From NCBI GenBank assembly GCA_900466875.1, contig UBNQ01000010.1, positions 21,733 through 85,732 of the forward strand: 64,000 nt of DNA, in the 5' to 3' direction. Positions within the stretch are counted from its first letter, which is position 1, and the number at the start of each line of letters is the position of its first letter. The notes below the pieces were generated by a model that worked only from the letters and a program-made list of their open reading frames with translations, was not told where the DNA came from and searched no databases. Positions 8,351 to 17,400 of the stretch are shown here, piece by piece. The DNA is from Hyphomicrobiales bacterium (GTDB taxonomy: Bacteria > Pseudomonadota > Alphaproteobacteria > Rhizobiales > Rhizobiaceae). Position numbers and translations under genes: made by a program.

Positions 8351-8677
8351 GCTTGCCCGCCTTGCGTCATTTTGTGCTCAGTGCCGGAATGGTGTCCATC
8401 CCGTTATAAAGGAAGAGGAATCTAAATCTTTGTTACGATTACATATGTCCTCTTTAGCGCCTCGGTAACCTTAGTGGGAGGGGGGATCTAGAAGTTATCC
8501 TAGCTCCCTCGCAACAGGCCATGCAGCGGCCGGCCTATGACATGTCGTCGGGGAATAACGCCTTTGCTTCTGTGCCCAGCTTGTCTATCCGGCGCAATTT
8601 TCCGTGCCAGTGAGAAAGTTGGCTCACAAGGATAATTACTTTATGTATCCCAACCGGCACCCGAAAGGAGATCAAAC
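8351..8677. other. Gene-free stretch between manC and a small ORF
   Basis: 327 bases with AT-rich blocks. The only clear signal is the AAGGAG ribosome site at 8665-8670, which serves the TTG start at 8678. The manC promoter should lie at its left end. Confidence 0.5.
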
Positions 8678-9043
8678 TTGGATGTAAGGGATTTGATCCG
8701 TGGTTTGGAAAGCGCGGGTCAGCCGTCGCGTTTCCTGGACCGGCAGATTGTACAGATAATCGGTTGGCAGAAGGCCGCAGGTCCGATCGGTGGGGACGGT
8801 CGACCGACTGTTCGGTGGATTCCCCCAGGAGCAAGCAAGCCCAGAAGATGTCCGCTGTACACGTTGGACTTGCACGACGCCTACAGCCTGGCAGTGCAGA
8901 TTGATCCAGATCACATCGGCGCATTCGTGAAAGAAGGCGAAATGTCTCGGGCGCAGCTTGAAGGTGGGGCCGTGGCCTACGGTGCGACGCCAGCCATTGC
9001 GCTCTGCGTAGCTGTACTAAAGCTCAAATACGCGCTTCCTTGA
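8678..9043 (+). CDS. Phage ABA-sandwich-like small protein, paralogue A
   Basis: A 121-residue protein. The TTG start is chosen because a perfect AAGGAG lies 7 bases upstream and no better ATG exists. The sequence holds FLDRQIVQIIGWQ near residue 19 and ends with PAIALCVAVLKLKY. These are hallmarks of small prophage-encoded proteins of the 'ABA sandwich' type, whose function is unknown. It is clearly paralogous to the protein at 17401-17772: shared SRFLD.QI, DAY.L, DP.H..AFV.EG, SRAQ.EG and P.IALC.A. A more distant relative is at 19558-19917. It sits next to a broken kpsM copy, convergent with it. Confidence 0.7.
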   Translation: MDVRDLIRGLESAGQPSRFLDRQIVQIIGWQKAAGPIGGDGRPTVRWIPPGASKPRRCPLYTLDLHDAYSLAVQIDPDHIGAFVKEGEMSRAQLEGGAVAYGATPAIALCVAVLKLKYALP

Positions 9044-9164
9044 CGAAGGTCCTAATATCAGTCGAGAACGCATATAATGGGACGCATCAGTTACATAAGT
9101 TTGCATGAATCATAGGATTGGGTCTCGCTGGCCTATGTTCGCCTCACTATCCGCCATAACGAGT

Positions 9165-9396
9165 CCACGGCCTGAAAGCTTTGGAAGCCAAATACCCCGA
9201 GGAATAGAATAGCGCAAAACTGCCCGATTGTGGAACGCGACCGACGGCAGTTATCAGCAATGACATGATGCTAATAAACGCGATGTTCTCTAGGAACGCC
9301 GCAAATAGCCGCTTGGGCTTCGACCGTATCGGATGTGGCTATTTCTCTGATAATAAAGGCAGAGACTATCCTCATATGGGTCCCAAAATAGCCCAT
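9165..9396 (-). pseudogene. Degraded kpsM (capsule export permease), 5' part
   Basis: Reading leftward from the ATG at 9396, the DNA encodes MGYFGTHMRIVSAFIIREIA, then after a one-base shift RYGRSPSGYL. After a second shift it encodes FLENIAFISIMSLLITAVG and later SGSFALFYSSGYLA. This follows the intact permease at 16604-17377 (MDYLRTHLRIVSAFIIREIA, RYGRSPGGYL, FLEPIAFIALMSSLMSAIG, TSFTLFYATGYLA) almost residue by residue. The copy has at least two frameshifts and stops matching after about 75 codons. It is a relic of a duplicated or replaced capsule-export gene. Confidence 0.85.
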
Positions 9397-9524
9397 TACC
9401 GGACATCGTGACGTCGACGAAACTGGAAATTCTGAAATGTTGACCGAAGCTGTCGAAAATGGTCCCGCAGTTCAACTGCAGAGGATATCACATGTTTAGA
9501 AGCAAGCAGAGCCTGCTTCAATGT

Positions 9525-10631
9525 TTATGGTTGGAGCCGCTCGCGAGGAATTGCGTACAAATCGGTTTCTGAGTGATACGCGTCGTGGTGGCCGATGAAA
9601 AAAGCGTAATCGGGTACCGTTTCGCGTATCATCAGTGGCAATTCAAATAAATCTTCATGTCGATGATAAATGCTAATTTGAAGCTTCGGGCGGTGCTTAA
9701 GAATAACCCGTTGTGCGCCTCGGATCGCAGCCGCCTCAGCACCCTCCACATCAAGACTGATCAAGTCACATCTATCTAGGTCGAGATCGTCGATACGCTT
9801 TGTCGGTACCGTGATATTGCCTTTAACTTCAAGTCTCGACGAGCCATCCGACGTTGCGGAGAATCGCATCAAGCCGTTTTCGTCAGCCAATGCTAATTGA
9901 AGCAGCTCAACGTTTGTTACCCCGAGTGTTTTGATTGATTTTATTATTGCGTCAGCATTCGTTGGGTCTGGCTCAACGGCAAATACCTGACCCCTCGGTC
10001 CAACCGACCTCCCAAAAGCAAAAGATGTGCGACCATTAGATGCGCCCCCGTCAATCACAGTGTCACCAGGCTCGGCACACACTAAGGGGTGACAATATTC
10101 CCGGTACTTGGCAATGCGGAGATACCCATGATCGCCGGTCACTCTGTGTTTGATGACCGAGGCGTACGATAGCCTGCTCTCCTCATCTTCGAGCATCTCG
10201 AATACGGATTGCAGCTTTCCTGAGTAATCTGCGAAATAGGAAGGATAGAATTTCGAGTTTCGAAATTTTGGGTCCCGATCAAGAACTAGATCTGAGAGGC
10301 CGTAGCGAGCTAACTCCACACATTTGCGCCGAGCCGATATTCCAAAGACAATACACAATAGATGCGGAGAGGTGTTTATACGTTTTGTCTTCATCAACAA
10401 CGATGAACCCACATCACACTTGACATCCTTTACCGTTGCAATGGCAAACGGAGGGCGCCCTGCTACTCCCATATACCAAGCAATAGCGTCTGACGCTTCA
10501 TCCGCTGTGCAAAAAATAACGGCTTCACGCTTTACGTCTGATTTGTCGAAGTAACGGCGTTGCCTTAGCGTGGCTGATAGGTAGGACGGCAGATACATTC
10601 GGGACTTCCCTAACGAACTCTGGATTTTCAT
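9525..10631 (-). CDS. FkbM-family SAM-dependent methyltransferase
   Basis: A 368-residue protein. Residues about 170-330 form a Rossmann methyltransferase with the SAM-binding motif DTVIDGGASNGRTS, the acidic post-motif VFAVEPDPTNAD and the FkbM hallmark DLISLDVEGAEAAAIRGAQ. The first 150 residues are not recognisable and may bind a carrier or partner. FkbM enzymes O-methylate sugars or polyketides; next to capsule genes, a polysaccharide O-methyl decoration is likely. It lies downstream of the glycosyltransferase on the same strand with a 131-base gap. Base composition is visibly poorer in GC than the core genes. Confidence 0.8.
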   Translation of the reverse strand: MKIQSSLGKSRMYLPSYLSATLRQRRYFDKSDVKREAVIFCTADEASDAIAWYMGVAGRPPFAIATVKDVKCDVGSSLLMKTKRINTSPHLLCIVFGISARRKCVELARYGLSDLVLDRDPKFRNSKFYPSYFADYSGKLQSVFEMLEDEESRLSYASVIKHRVTGDHGYLRIAKYREYCHPLVCAEPGDTVIDGGASNGRTSFAFGRSVGPRGQVFAVEPDPTNADAIIKSIKTLGVTNVELLQLALADENGLMRFSATSDGSSRLEVKGNITVPTKRIDDLDLDRCDLISLDVEGAEAAAIRGAQRVILKHRPKLQISIYHRHEDLFELPLMIRETVPDYAFFIGHHDAYHSETDLYAIPRERLQP

Positions 10632-10762
10632 AAAACGGCTTGCTGTGACCGCAATCAGCGTGCCCTGTCCTCAAAAGTTGTCATCGTGCTTTCAGTAGTC
10701 TCGTTAGCTTCTGGCTCTGCGGCGCGTCGCAAGGATAAGCCTTTATGGATATTCGAACCAAA

Positions 10763-12280
10763 TCATCTGAGCATCCGCTCGAACATCTGCTCAAAGTCTG
10801 ATCTAAACAGCTTGGAAACGCGGTAGGCTTCATCTTGCGAAAGCTGCATGTCGTTGCGTGAATTTTCCGTGGACGTCAGGAAGGATTGCACGGCCTCTTT
10901 CAAACTAGGCGCGTCATCGATGGAGATCACGAGGGTACTTTCCGGCAAGGATTTTTTCGCGACTGCGTTCGCAAGTACCGGTCGCCCAGCAATGAGACTT
11001 TCTACGATTTTGAAATTTAGTCCTCCCTGTCGTATAACCGGGCACAACGTCGCATCAACTGCAGCATAGAAATGTCGCAGAGAAGGGACGATACCCAGTG
11101 GGATTAGTCCTTTTGTTTTCTTTCGAGTTTTCGCAACATACTTGCATATGTTGCCAGCGACCATAAGCTTTGCGTCAGGTCGCTGAGAAAGGATTACAGG
11201 CCAGATTTTATCGAGGATATAGTCGATAGACTCACGATTTGCGATCATATCGGTTCCTATGAAACCAAAGATGAGTCCTCCACTTCGTTCTGTCTTGATC
11301 GGACTAAGCCAAGAAAAACTAGGGTGAAGCAGCTGCGATTTCTCGGCATAGCCTGCGAGCTTCAGCTCCTCTAGATCTCCTTGCGAGATCGCAATTAGCG
11401 TATCGGCTGCCTTAAAACGATCCAGTTCAGCCTCCCTATCTTGCGTTGCTGCCTTTTGATCATCCGGTCCGTTCCCAACCCCGTCGCGGACGTAACTTAT
11501 GTCGTGGCAATCCACGATGCATCGTGCCGCACCGGTCAGCCGCTTTACATCCTTTGGCATGGTCCATGTGTGAGAGAAAAGGACGATTTTAGCAGTACCG
11601 CACTGCTCCAGCAGGAACTCCTCATATGGCCTGCTCTTGGCAAGTCTGGTTCGCACTGAGAAACGCTTTGCTTCTGCCGCTGAAGGTTTTAGCCTCAGTA
11701 GCTTATGAACCTTGTCAGTGAGAGGAGATTGCTTGGTGCCTAATGCGCACAAGTCGGCGGAGAACTGTCGAAAAAAGCTAACATATTCTGCGGTATGCGA
11801 AAGAGAAAAGTCACCGATTGTTACCTTCCAGCCGCAACGGACAAACTCAAGAAATAAGGAAAGCGCGCGTTGCCTGGATCCGTTCACTGTCGGCAGCATC
11901 AAGCCCGGATAAATAAACACTGCTTCCTTGTCGGAGGCCGTCGAGAATTCGCGCTGAAAAGGATAGGACTGAATCCGATCATCATCGAAAGCCATAAAGC
12001 GCGGCAACGAGGATGCCATTACAGTTGGCAGCACATGCTCCAAGGCTTTCCCAAATGATCCAGCTCGTAAAACAACATCTGTTACTTTTTGAGAGCCCGA
12101 AAAAATTTCGAATGCCGCCAATCCTGTAGCGCTCAAATCGAAAGCACTCAATCTCATCCCTTCAGGGGGAGCTGTCTCCGGGACCCCAATATAAGCGATA
12201 AGCTCCCCGCCATAGTGGATATTAAGGGACGAAAATTCGACTTCTGAAAGAGCTTTGTCAGGGGAAAATACAACAATCAA
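10763..12280 (-). CDS. Glycosyltransferase family 4 (GT-B) protein
   Basis: A 505-residue GT-B enzyme. The C-terminal nucleotide-sugar domain is recognisable: GLIFGFIGTDMIANRESIDY, a hydrophobic AKLMVAGNICK strand, GIVPSLRHFYAAVDATLCPV and then the donor-binding stretch GGLNFKIVESLIAGRPVLAN. No signal peptide, so it is cytoplasmic or membrane-associated. Its start overlaps the stop of the KpsC-like gene by 4 bases (ATGA), so the pair is translationally coupled. It probably adds a sugar to the capsule repeat or to the Kdo linker. Donor and acceptor cannot be read from sequence. Confidence 0.8.
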   Translation of the reverse strand: MIVVFSPDKALSEVEFSSLNIHYGGELIAYIGVPETAPPEGMRLSAFDLSATGLAAFEIFSGSQKVTDVVLRAGSFGKALEHVLPTVMASSLPRFMAFDDDRIQSYPFQREFSTASDKEAVFIYPGLMLPTVNGSRQRALSLFLEFVRCGWKVTIGDFSLSHTAEYVSFFRQFSADLCALGTKQSPLTDKVHKLLRLKPSAAEAKRFSVRTRLAKSRPYEEFLLEQCGTAKIVLFSHTWTMPKDVKRLTGAARCIVDCHDISYVRDGVGNGPDDQKAATQDREAELDRFKAADTLIAISQGDLEELKLAGYAEKSQLLHPSFSWLSPIKTERSGGLIFGFIGTDMIANRESIDYILDKIWPVILSQRPDAKLMVAGNICKYVAKTRKKTKGLIPLGIVPSLRHFYAAVDATLCPVIRQGGLNFKIVESLIAGRPVLANAVAKKSLPESTLVISIDDAPSLKEAVQSFLTSTENSRNDMQLSQDEAYRVSKLFRSDFEQMFERMLR

Positions 12281-14424
12281 TTTACAATGTCCTTCGCAGG
12301 TCCGCCTACGATACGGTCACGCCGGACGCTTATGTATCGGCACATATCAGTAACGCCGATCCGTTCGTTTTCGTCGGGATCATAATAAAGCGAAGAAGCC
12401 ATGTAGGCCCAATAGAAAATATCTTCTATTGACCTATTCTTGCTTCGCCAGTCCAGCTTGAGCCTGTCATTTGTCTGCCCCCACCCAGCGTAGAACGGGG
12501 CACCATAAGTGTTAACTTTTACCCCACCGATCAGAGCTTCAAACCCCATGCCAGATGTAACAACTGACACTTCGTCGACGTGATCGAACAGCGCGTACGG
12601 GTTGCTTTCTCCATCATGGATTAGAATATTAGGATGATCCAGGAGGCCTCCCAATATCTGTCTGCTGAAATATGATCCCTTGCCTCCGATGGTGCCATCG
12701 GGATGTCTCTTAAGGACGACCAGCGCGTTGTCATCTCTCACTACGGCGTCCATCACCATTTGTCGGAAGGAATCTTCGGTACCAAGGCCGCTTGGCACCG
12801 ATTGATCTCCGAGGCGCTGATCGACCAAAAGCACCTTTTTACGTCTGTCCTCCGCCCATTTGGGGGCGATATCTGGAGCGTGATTGTATTTGCTTATGCG
12901 TTTTGATCTTATCTCGGTCAGGGCGGCTTGGCTCTGTGTCAACTCGGCCGGTGAGATCTTCCAGTCGGACGCAAGCATCGCCTCGATGCGAGACCAGCTT
13001 CGGGCATCGTAATAAGGATTCATGTCGTCGATTAAGAAGGAGAGTCCAGGGTTTCCGCCCAGTCCTATTTCAACGGATCGAATGAAGCCGTCCTCAATGA
13101 AGAAAAGTGGACCTCCCACTGCTGAGGCATTTTTGTACAAATTTAGGTTGCGTCCGCTCTCATTTGCACCCCACTGAAGAAAAGCAAAGGCGGGCGCCAA
13201 ATTAGCAAACGATGAGCCTCCAGCCGTTACGCGATCTTTGGCGTCAAACGCAGGCAAGAGATACTTCTGATAACCCTCCTGTACGATTTGATTTTCCTTG
13301 CTTGCCGTGAGAGCCAACGGAGCATTTAGAGAGCCGGCAAGCAGGCGGCTTCGATAGCAATTCCCTATGTCGTGATTTCTATTCCACGCACCCAAACTCG
13401 AGGACCAGTTATGAAGGGCTTGCCGACTAGTAACACTGTGCTCGAAACGGCGGATATTGCTGAGATATCTTTCACTTGATTCCAGCGCATGCGCCAGGTA
13501 GCTGACATTGGCATCGCCGGAGTGCTCTTGAGCAGCTGTCGGCCTGGCTAAAATAGCGCGCTTGGTTGTCAGCAGCATCGCGATAAAATTGGCGGCAGAA
13601 AGCCTGCCTCTCATTAACGACACGAACCTGCTCTTTGAAATGCTCTTTGCAACTGTCTGAAGAATTAACTCCTCCACAGAATTGTCAAAAATCACCAGTG
13701 GCTTTCGTCGCTCATTTGCGTCGTCGACCGCGCGTGAGAGTACATCGTTCCAGATATTTATATCGGTCAAGCTAGGATGCCTTATCAATACAAACGCACC
13801 GTCATCGATCGGAAGGCCGGCGAGGAAGCAAACATTTCTGATGGCAATCAGCGAGTTCCCCTCAGCGCGCTCGCCAAGCAGAGGAGACCAATCGCAATAG
13901 ATGGAAAAGACCAAGGGACTTAAATGAGAGCTCTCCGCAGCTAGTGTTGCTTCATTGGCAGCGTTGCCTACCTCAATAATTCCGACTTCAAGTGCGGCAC
14001 AAACCTTTTGGACAATTCGCTCAAGCCAGCCCTTTTCGTTTGCCATGACAAAAACGGGCGTCTTTTTGCTGTCGGTGCATGCGGAAATGATTTGCATAAC
14101 GGCAAGTCGGAGCGCATTAGGCTCTTCCTGTATTTTCTTCTTATCCAGTTTCCCGGTGAAAAGGCTTCGAAACTTCAGATGGCCAAATGCGCTGAGGTCG
14201 CAGTTACCTTGCTTCTCAAAATCCTCCCAAAATTCATCTATGGGCGAATTCAAAAGCGATATTGCGATGATGTCTTTATCTGGGCGAGCAATACGAGCCA
14301 GGTAATCGGGCACTAGGATCGCTGAAGGCTTGGGGTAAAGTCCGGGCGCTTCTCGCCCGCCGTGCATACGCCTCACAATGCCCGAAATTGCGTTCGGGAT
14401 ATGTCGAATGATTCTCAGAGGCAT
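12277..14424 (-). CDS. KpsC-like capsule beta-Kdo transferase
   Basis: A 715-residue protein. The last 250 residues show the Kdo-transferase module of KpsC and related proteins: KKVLLVDQRLGDQSV, KRHPDG, a DEVSVVTSGMGFEALIGG stretch and the hallmark NTYGAPFYAGWGQTNDR. In KpsC two such modules alternately build the poly-Kdo linker on lyso-phosphatidylglycerol. Here the front half is more divergent (a weak FFIEDGFIRSVEIG-type match near residue 445), so one module may be dominant or altered. It is first in the leftward transcript with a GT4 and an FkbM methyltransferase. The 354-base spacer to the divergent FkbM gene should hold the promoters. Confidence 0.8.
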   Translation of the reverse strand: MPLRIIRHIPNAISGIVRRMHGGREAPGLYPKPSAILVPDYLARIARPDKDIIAISLLNSPIDEFWEDFEKQGNCDLSAFGHLKFRSLFTGKLDKKKIQEEPNALRLAVMQIISACTDSKKTPVFVMANEKGWLERIVQKVCAALEVGIIEVGNAANEATLAAESSHLSPLVFSIYCDWSPLLGERAEGNSLIAIRNVCFLAGLPIDDGAFVLIRHPSLTDINIWNDVLSRAVDDANERRKPLVIFDNSVEELILQTVAKSISKSRFVSLMRGRLSAANFIAMLLTTKRAILARPTAAQEHSGDANVSYLAHALESSERYLSNIRRFEHSVTSRQALHNWSSSLGAWNRNHDIGNCYRSRLLAGSLNAPLALTASKENQIVQEGYQKYLLPAFDAKDRVTAGGSSFANLAPAFAFLQWGANESGRNLNLYKNASAVGGPLFFIEDGFIRSVEIGLGGNPGLSFLIDDMNPYYDARSWSRIEAMLASDWKISPAELTQSQAALTEIRSKRISKYNHAPDIAPKWAEDRRKKVLLVDQRLGDQSVPSGLGTEDSFRQMVMDAVVRDDNALVVLKRHPDGTIGGKGSYFSRQILGGLLDHPNILIHDGESNPYALFDHVDEVSVVTSGMGFEALIGGVKVNTYGAPFYAGWGQTNDRLKLDWRSKNRSIEDIFYWAYMASSLYYDPDENERIGVTDMCRYISVRRDRIVGGPAKDIVN

Positions 14425-14778
14425 TTGCGTCTACCGTTCTGGACCGACACGCAGGTCCGATGCGAGCCGTTGGATTTGGCAATCAAAACTCGTCTGAACA
14501 ATCATATAGCCGCGTATGATGTCAATGTCGCAGATGTCGAGGCCAGCGATTGTCGTCGCATGGATGATCCCATTCTGAGAAACAGACAAGCACTAATTCT
14601 TTGTTTTTGTTCGCATCGGATTCTGGAATCAGGAAGCCTGTTGGCTCGAAAGTCTGTTTATCCCTGCCTCGTAGCCTTGTCGATGCTGCAGGACGGTGCG
14701 GGATGGTTTGAAAGATACTGTTGTAAGAAGAAGGGAACCGGGCGGGCCGGTTGATTTTCTTCGAGAAACGTAGTTCAG
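14425..14778. other. Spacer between divergent capsule genes
   Basis: 354 bases between the KpsC-like gene (leftward) and an FkbM methyltransferase (rightward). Overlapping ORFs here have no family resemblance or ribosome sites. Presumed promoters of both transcripts; no specific motif was identified. Confidence 0.5.
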
Positions 14779-15726
14779 ATGGTCGAAATTGCATTGTTGA
14801 GGATGAGTATGTTTGGTCTTGGCGGTCGGCGGCACAGCGAACTTTTGGCTGAAATTATCAGTCTGCGAAAAGAGATACAGTTGCTGCGCGAAGAAAGAGC
14901 AGCAGAGAACATAACACGCCAGATAAAATCGATAAAAAATAAAATTGTAAGCGCGGAAGAAATAGAGAGTATAATCAATGATCGCATAAAGAAATCGTTT
15001 AGATTTAGTGATAGTCTTTCGATTGCAATCGCAGCGCACTCTGAGAGCTTGGATAAGGTTTTTACCATATATAACTCGCAGATTGGCTGTAAATTCTACC
15101 TTCCGAACGGCCGGTCGGATCATGTTCAGCGAGAAATAGTTCGAACATCCGATTTCTACGAAGCGAAAACGCTGACGTTCCTAAGAAATTCGGGGTTGAT
15201 CCCTGTTGCCCCTGCTGTTGTCGATGTTGGAGCGAACATAGGAAATCATAGCGTTTTTTTTGGAAAGATAATGAATGCGTCAAGCATAGTGGCTTTCGAG
15301 CCTAATCCGCCGGTATTTTCCATCTTGAATCGAAATATTGAATTGAATGAACTCTCTGATGTTGCGCGGTTATATTGTGCTGCGGCGGGGAATATTCGTT
15401 CAAAAGCTAGAAGTGCCGGGCATAAACTCAATAATCTTGGAGAAAACTCGATTGTGGAGGACGAGACAGGGGATATCGACATACTGCGCTTGGATGACCT
15501 GAATCTATCTGCCGTCGATTTCCTAAAGATCGACGTTGAAGGTTACGGTTCAATGGTTTTAGATGGTGCCCGCCAACTAATTTCCGCACACCAGCCAACA
15601 ATTCTTATGGAGGTCACCTCTAGCGCTGAGCGAGAGGCAGTTAAGCGATTGCAGAGTGAGTTCGCATACCGAATCCATTCGGATTTTGGACGGGACCTTA
15701 TACTGACTGCTAGTGGGAAGTCTTGA
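14779..15726 (+). CDS. FkbM-family methyltransferase, second copy type
   Basis: A 315-residue protein. An N-terminal coiled-coil-like region (about 20-75, rich in E, R, K, L) is followed by a SAM methyltransferase with PAVVDVGANIGNHSVFFG, SSIVAFEPNPPVFS and DDLNLSAVDFLKIDVEGYGSMVLDGA, the FkbM hallmark. It shares only the family motifs with the enzyme at 9525-10631, so the two are not a recent duplication. The ATG at 14779 is used here; ATG 14806 has a closer GAGG and is an alternative. Strikingly AT-rich compared with the flanking chromosome, suggesting transfer. Likely a sugar O-methyltransferase of the island polysaccharide. Confidence 0.8.
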   Translation: MVEIALLRMSMFGLGGRRHSELLAEIISLRKEIQLLREERAAENITRQIKSIKNKIVSAEEIESIINDRIKKSFRFSDSLSIAIAAHSESLDKVFTIYNSQIGCKFYLPNGRSDHVQREIVRTSDFYEAKTLTFLRNSGLIPVAPAVVDVGANIGNHSVFFGKIMNASSIVAFEPNPPVFSILNRNIELNELSDVARLYCAAAGNIRSKARSAGHKLNNLGENSIVEDETGDIDILRLDDLNLSAVDFLKIDVEGYGSMVLDGARQLISAHQPTILMEVTSSAEREAVKRLQSEFAYRIHSDFGRDLILTASGKS

Positions 15727-15892
15727 TGCACCTGTTGAGCCGGCGGCGCAACATCTGGGAAAATTACTAACTTGGGGTCGCGAACTGAATGCGCCGACGG
15801 CTGCAAATCTCATGGTATTGATTGCCACTGAGAGTCGACCCGGCGGTTCCACCGAGGATTGGCTCTAGTGCACTTATGCTGACTCGTGATTG

Positions 15893-16196
15893 TTAGGTTG
15901 CGTCGATCAATAGCGCCTGCAGAAGATCGAGTTTGGCTCGTCCGTACATTTGGCGTTTGATGAGCTTCAAGCGCGTGATCTGGCCTTCTCTCTGACCGTT
16001 GACCAAGTTGAGATGATTGCGTTTCTGACGGCACGGCATCGAGGTCCTTTGCAACGTCACCGGCAAACAATCCGGCTAAATTGCTCTTTGCCGTTTCTAG
16101 CCATTCGTCGAGCTTCCGCGCGGTCTTCGAGCGGATCATGGACTTGAAGTCGCCAATAGCTGTGATCGCCACACCGGTGGGTGTGTTGGACATGGA
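15893..16196 (-). pseudogene. ISL3-family transposase remnant (C-terminal end)
   Basis: The leftward reading gives FKSMIRSKTARKLDEWLETA, then in shifted frames RNAIISTWS, and finally NGQREGQITRLKLIKRQ and MYGRAKLDLLQALLIDAT before a TAA. The GQ.EGQI.RLKLIKRQMYGRA block is the conserved C-terminus of ISL3-family transposases. At least two frameshifts and the missing front two-thirds make it inactive. No terminal inverted repeat was recognised. It is evidence of past insertion in the middle of the capsule region. Confidence 0.85.
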
Positions 16197-16302
16197 TTAC
16201 TCCGGTGTTAATGATGTCAGGTCAGGAGTTCATGCATCCGCGTTTACAAGCCGCATAAGATGCAATACCCGTATCTTGACTATTCGATGGAGAAGTACGG
16301 AG
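16197..16302. other. Short scar region with an orphan C-terminal-looking reading frame
   Basis: One plus-strand frame in this stretch and just beyond reads RVYKPHKMQYPYLDYSMEK and then YGGDF before a stop at 16311-16313. It has no start upstream within open frame, so it looks like the 3' end of a gene lost when the insertion element decayed. No family was recognised. Confidence 0.3.
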
Positions 16303-16464
16303 GTGATTTCTGACGAACAGCACTACCGCGAACGCCATGATTTCTTCGAACGAAACGAGCTATCAGCCGACGCGCTGCGGGCGGCATTGAGCTGTGTGGC
16401 CATCGATGGCGACGAATTCAAAAAACTCTGGACGGGGCGCTGCCAAGCGGTGTGGCACCTCTAA
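16303..16464 (+). CDS. Small hypothetical protein (53 residues)
   Basis: A GTG start preceded by CGGAGG, overlapping the end of the orphan frame upstream, opens a 53-codon frame containing YRERHDFFERNELSADALR and ending in CQAVWHL. The protein is charged, soluble and of unknown family. The overlap suggests it was once translationally coupled to a gene now lost. It may be a decayed leftover. Confidence 0.3.
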   Translation: MISDEQHYRERHDFFERNELSADALRAALSCVAIDGDEFKKLWTGRCQAVWHL

Positions 16465-16606
16465 TTGAACTTCTCGCACTCGCGGGTAAGCAGTTTGCTG
16501 ACGAGAAGTGATCACACTCAAATCTGGCTGAGGATGAAGCCGAAGGCGGAACCAAGCCTTCCACCTGATCCAATCGTTTATCAGCGATTGAACAAACGGA
16601 ATAATG

Positions 16607-17377
16607 ATGGACTACCTCCGGACACATTTGCGGATAGTCTCTGCTTTCATAATCAGAGAAATCGCCACGAGGTACGGTCGAAGCCCTGGTGGTTATCTTT
16701 GGGCATTTTTGGAGCCGATAGCTTTCATTGCCCTTATGTCATCATTGATGTCAGCGATCGGGCGATCCCCGCCTATGGGTACAAGCTTCACCCTTTTTTA
16801 TGCCACCGGCTATCTCGCGTTCAGTCTTTACAGAATTATGGAGAACTACCTGACGTCGGCGGTGAGCGCGAATAGGAGCCTTCTCAGCTATCCCAGCGTT
16901 GCAGCATTCGATGCAGTTGTTGCCCGCTTTATCCTGCAAGCGGGCACATCGGTCGTGGTGTCGGTAGTAATCATTCTGGGTGCATTACAGACTGTTCGCC
17001 ACCCCATATCGCTTGACTGGGCGCGGATTCTCGAAGCGGCCACGGCGGCATGGATAATGGCTATCGGGGTCGCGCTCTGTAACATTACACTCTTCTTCAA
17101 GTTCCCTTTATACCGGAAGGCTTATGAGAATTTAACGCGGCCGCTGCTTTTGATTTCCGGTGTTTTCATCCTGCCAACGCATGTGCCCCACCCGTATAGG
17201 GAATGGCTGCTTTGGAATCCGGTTTCCCACATCGTCATCTTGTTCAGGCGGGGATTTTATGGAGCCCCTGGTCATGACGGATTGGACGTGCAATTTCTCA
17301 CTATCACCGTATGCACGGCATTTTTCCTTGGGATGCTTATTTTCACCGTATGGCCAATAGGTCGATTGAGGGACTGA
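16607..17377 (+). CDS. kpsM: ABC-2 type polysaccharide export permease, KpsM-like
   Basis: A 256-residue inner-membrane permease of the KpsM/RkpT2/Wzm group. It starts MDYLRTHLRIVSAFIIREIA, followed by RYGRSPGGYLWAFLEPIAF, the conserved amphipathic entry, and about six hydrophobic segments from residue 35 to the end. The second ATG (16607) is preferred over 16604 because the broken paralogue at 9396 begins at the corresponding codon. KpsM pairs with the ATPase KpsT to export lipid-linked capsule; no kpsT is present in the window, so the ATPase must come from elsewhere or be lost. An ABA-sandwich-like gene follows only 23 bases downstream. Confidence 0.88.
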   Translation: MDYLRTHLRIVSAFIIREIATRYGRSPGGYLWAFLEPIAFIALMSSLMSAIGRSPPMGTSFTLFYATGYLAFSLYRIMENYLTSAVSANRSLLSYPSVAAFDAVVARFILQAGTSVVVSVVIILGALQTVRHPISLDWARILEAATAAWIMAIGVALCNITLFFKFPLYRKAYENLTRPLLLISGVFILPTHVPHPYREWLLWNPVSHIVILFRRGFYGAPGHDGLDVQFLTITVCTAFFLGMLIFTVWPIGRLRD

Positions 17378-17400
17378 TTATTTGATGGAAAGGGTATTTT

